Origin: Oscillospiraceae bacterium
GTDB taxonomy: Bacteria; Bacillota; Clostridia; Oscillospirales; Oscillospiraceae
Assembly (NCBI GenBank): GCA_031290515.1
Contig: JAITNK010000026.1
Location: 1 to 39,848 of the forward strand
Length of the DNA: 39,848 nucleotides
Direction of reading: 5' to 3'
Of the stretch, positions 38,228 through 39,848 are shown piece after piece (within the stretch, counting starts at the first letter, position 1; each line of letters opens with the position of its first letter). Position numbers and translations under genes: made by a program. Below the pieces are notes generated by a model. The model saw only the letters and a program-made list of their open reading frames with translations, was not told where the DNA came from and made no database searches.

Positions 38228-38254
38228 TAAAGTCCTGCGTATTTATGACGATAA
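38228..38254 (+). promoter_or_regulatory. Sigma28/SigD (FliA) promoter inside the candidate invertible segment, directed to csrA
   Basis: TAAA (38228-38231), 15 nt, GACGATAA (38247-38254); consensus TAAA-N15-GCCGATAA. Confidence 0.75.
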
Positions 38255-38318
38255 AATGTAACAGAGCGGAATATCTGCGGCTTCGCGCCGCATATGTACC
38301 GGAATATCGTTTCCCGGA

Positions 38319-38344
38319 TACCACGGAATAACAATTCCGTGGTA
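38319..38344 (-). repeat. Candidate recombination site R: exact inverted copy of site L
   Basis: TACCACGGAA-TAACAA-TTCCGTGGTA on plus strand = reverse complement of site L. Confidence 0.85.
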
Positions 38345-38360
38345 AAGACAAAACAACGCC

Positions 38361-38372
38361 GTACAGGGAGGT
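38361..38372 (+). promoter_or_regulatory. Putative CsrA-binding site overlapping the csrA Shine-Dalgarno
   Basis: GUACAGGGAGGU vs consensus RUACARGGAUGU (11/12). Confidence 0.6.
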
Positions 38373-38378
38373 ATCGCA

Positions 38379-38573
38379 ATGCTGCTGCTCAGCGTCAGGG
38401 AAGGCGACTACATAATGATAGGCGGCAACATCAAGGTCAAAATCATCGGCGGGAGCAGCGTCTCCAAAATCGGAATCGAGGCTCCGAAAGACATATCCGT
38501 TAAGCGGCAGTCCGTATACGAGCGCGAAAACGCCGAGGCGGACGGCGAAACCGAGACCGCGGCGGAGCTTTAG
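38379..38573 (+). CDS. csrA: Carbon storage regulator CsrA
   Basis: MLLLSVREGDYIMIGGNIKVKIIGGSSVSKIGIEAPKDISVKRQSVYEREN. Confidence 0.93.
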   Translation: MLLLSVREGDYIMIGGNIKVKIIGGSSVSKIGIEAPKDISVKRQSVYERENAEADGETETAAEL

Positions 38574-38574
38574 T

Positions 38575-39420
38575 ATGGAGAAAAGCTACCGGTTCCGGCT
38601 GTACCCCACGGCGGCGCAGGAACGGCGGATTCGGAGCGCGTTCGACGCGTGCCGGTTCGTCTACAACCGCTACCTCGCTAAGCGCACAGAGGCGTACCGC
38701 GACGGCGGCGGCAACCTCGACTACTACGCGTGTTCCGCGGACCTCACCAAGCTCAAGCGCGAACTGCCGTGGCTGCGCGCGGCGGACTGCACGACGCTCC
38801 AGTCGGCTCTGCGCGACCTCGACAACGCGTTCCGCACGTTTTTCAGGCAGTCCGGGTACCCGAATTTCAAGCGCAAGCGCGACCCGCGCAAGAGCTTCAC
38901 GAGCCGCAGGGTTCCCGGCAAAGAGAACGTCGCGGTCGGCGAAGACTTCGTCAAATTGCCGAAGCTCGGCGAAATCAGGTGCCGGGTGTCCAAGCGGATT
39001 GAGGGGCGCATCGTCTCCGCGACGGTGTCGCAGAGTCCCGGCGGCAAATACTTCGTATCGGTCTGCTGCACCGACGTTGAGACGCGGACGCTTCCCGCGA
39101 CCGAACGCAGCGTCACGGCGGAGGACTTCGCCTTTTCGCCCGACGCAAAGAAAATCGCGCGGCTGACCCGCGGGCTGTCCCGAAAGTCAAAGGACGGCAA
39201 AAACCGCGAGAAAGCCCGGCTCAAACTCGCGCGCGCGTACGAACGCGACGCGAACCGGCGGCGCGACGCGGCGCAGAAGCTCACGACGCGGCTCGTCCGC
39301 GAGAACGACGTTATCCGCGCCGGAGAATCGCAAAACCGCGAGCTGCTCCGTTACCTCGACTACAAGTGCCGCTGGTACGGCAGGGAGCTTATCCGCGGCG
39401 ACGCGCGCCTCTCGGCGTAA
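38575..39420 (+). CDS. TnpB-like protein lacking recognisable RuvC catalytic motifs; TldR-like candidate
   Basis: KSYRFRLYPTAAQERRIRSAFDACRFVYNRYL, SGYPNFKRKRDPRKSFTSR, GLSRKSKDGKNREKARLKLARAYE, TTRLVRENDVI, YKCRWYGRELI are TnpB-typical; GIDLG-type motif, VEDL-type motif, Cys4 zinc finger and DRDxNAA are missing. Confidence 0.85.
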   Translation: MEKSYRFRLYPTAAQERRIRSAFDACRFVYNRYLAKRTEAYRDGGGNLDYYACSADLTKLKRELPWLRAADCTTLQSALRDLDNAFRTFFRQSGYPNFKRKRDPRKSFTSRRVPGKENVAVGEDFVKLPKLGEIRCRVSKRIEGRIVSATVSQSPGGKYFVSVCCTDVETRTLPATERSVTAEDFAFSPDAKKIARLTRGLSRKSKDGKNREKARLKLARAYERDANRRRDAAQKLTTRLVRENDVIRAGESQNRELLRYLDYKCRWYGRELIRGDARLSA

Positions 39421-39513
39421 CCAAGCGGATAACACCTTACGGCGGGACGCGCCGGAATCTACGCCCGGGGAGTCCGCGGACTGCGAACCGGGAAGCCCGA
39501 AAGGGTGCGTCAA
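39421..39513 (+). ncRNA. Candidate omega-RNA/guide RNA scaffold of the TnpB-like protein
   Basis: Downstream of the ORF: CGGCGGGACGCGCCGGAATCTACGCCCGGGGAGTCCGCGGACTGCGAACCGGGAAGCCCGAAAGGGTGCGTCAA with three hairpins; resembles 3' RNA scaffolds of clostridial TnpBs from memory. Confidence 0.6.
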
Positions 39514-39533
39514 GAATATATACATACCTTTCT
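39514..39533 (+). other. Candidate guide segment 3' of the scaffold
   Basis: GAATATATACATACCTTTCT, AT-rich against a GC-rich background; exact boundary unknown. Confidence 0.4.
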
Positions 39534-39627
39534 TCTGTCATTTCCCCGGCGCGAATGCGCGTTCCGATTAGGGGTGCACACCTGAAACGAACCGCGCGGA
39601 CATACCGGGTAATGAAATATCCCAAAA

Positions 39628-39666
39628 CCGGGGGACGGACTCCCCCGGAAATACAAAACAAGGAAG
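39628..39666 (+). promoter_or_regulatory. CsrA-responsive leader of flagellin mRNA (two GGA sites)
   Basis: Perfect 8-bp stem CCGGGGGA-[CGGAC]-TCCCCCGG with GGA in the loop, plus ACAAGGAAGU over the SD. Confidence 0.75.
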
Positions 39667-39675
39667 TAACAAAAA

Positions 39676-39848
39676 ATGAGAATCCAGAACAACGTACCCG
39701 CGATTAACGCGCACCGCTACTACACGATCAACCAGAGCAATATGACCAAGTCCATCGCAAAGCTCTCGTCCGGCTACCGTATCAACAGCGCGGCGGACGA
39801 CGCGGCGGGTCTCGCAATCTCCGAAAAAATGCGCGCCCAGATTCGCGG
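39676..39848 (+). CDS. Flagellin N-terminus (truncated by window end)
   Basis: [57 protein letters not shown]; translated directly from sequence. Confidence 0.95.
   Translation, partial: MRIQNNVPAINAHRYYTINQSNMTKSIAKLSSGYRINSAADDAAGLAISEKMRAQIR

Noticed and set aside
39544-39570. Separate sigma28 promoter for flagellin (TCCGATTA at 39563-39570)
   Set aside because: -10-like element only; no TAAA at the required upstream spacing, so flagellin may depend on the csrA-proximal promoter.
1-39848. tRNA/rRNA genes
   Set aside because: No tRNA T-arm or anticodon architecture or rRNA segments recognised by eye; a tRNAscan run would be decisive.

Overview
This is a 39.8 kb GC-rich, Firmicutes/Clostridia-like chromosomal window (taxonomy inferred from gene content). 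Most of it is housekeeping sequence: uppP, a PAP2 phosphatase, glmS, purF, nrdR, rpmG-secE-nusG-rplK-rplA, rplM-rpsI-yceD(DUF177)-rpmF, a DUF512 radical-SAM-like/PDZ gene, der, plsY and gpsA. It also carries zinc-ribbon membrane proteins, a large VWA protein, a glycyl radical enzyme with no visible activase, a collagen-like surface/spore protein, and a dispersed hairpin-containing repeat family. The most interesting region is the right end (37.2-39.85 kb). In order it contains: (i) a complete tyrosine recombinase; (ii) two identical 26-bp lox-like sites (TACCACGGAA-TTGTTA-TTCCGTGGTA) in inverted orientation flanking 202 bp; (iii) inside that segment, a near-consensus sigma28/SigD promoter (TAAA-N15-GACGATAA) pointing at csrA and a minus-strand intrinsic terminator; (iv) csrA with a near-consensus CsrA site over its own Shine-Dalgarno; (v) 1 nt after csrA, a 281-aa TnpB-like protein that appears to lack all three RuvC catalytic motifs and the zinc finger (TldR-like); (vi) directly downstream, an omega-RNA-like scaffold with a candidate guide; and (vii) the start of a flagellin gene whose leader has a GGA-in-hairpin-loop CsrA site plus a second CsrA-like site over the SD. 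I propose a phase-variable csrA-TldR-guideRNA-flagellin switch. All calls come from reading the sequence; no database searches were run.
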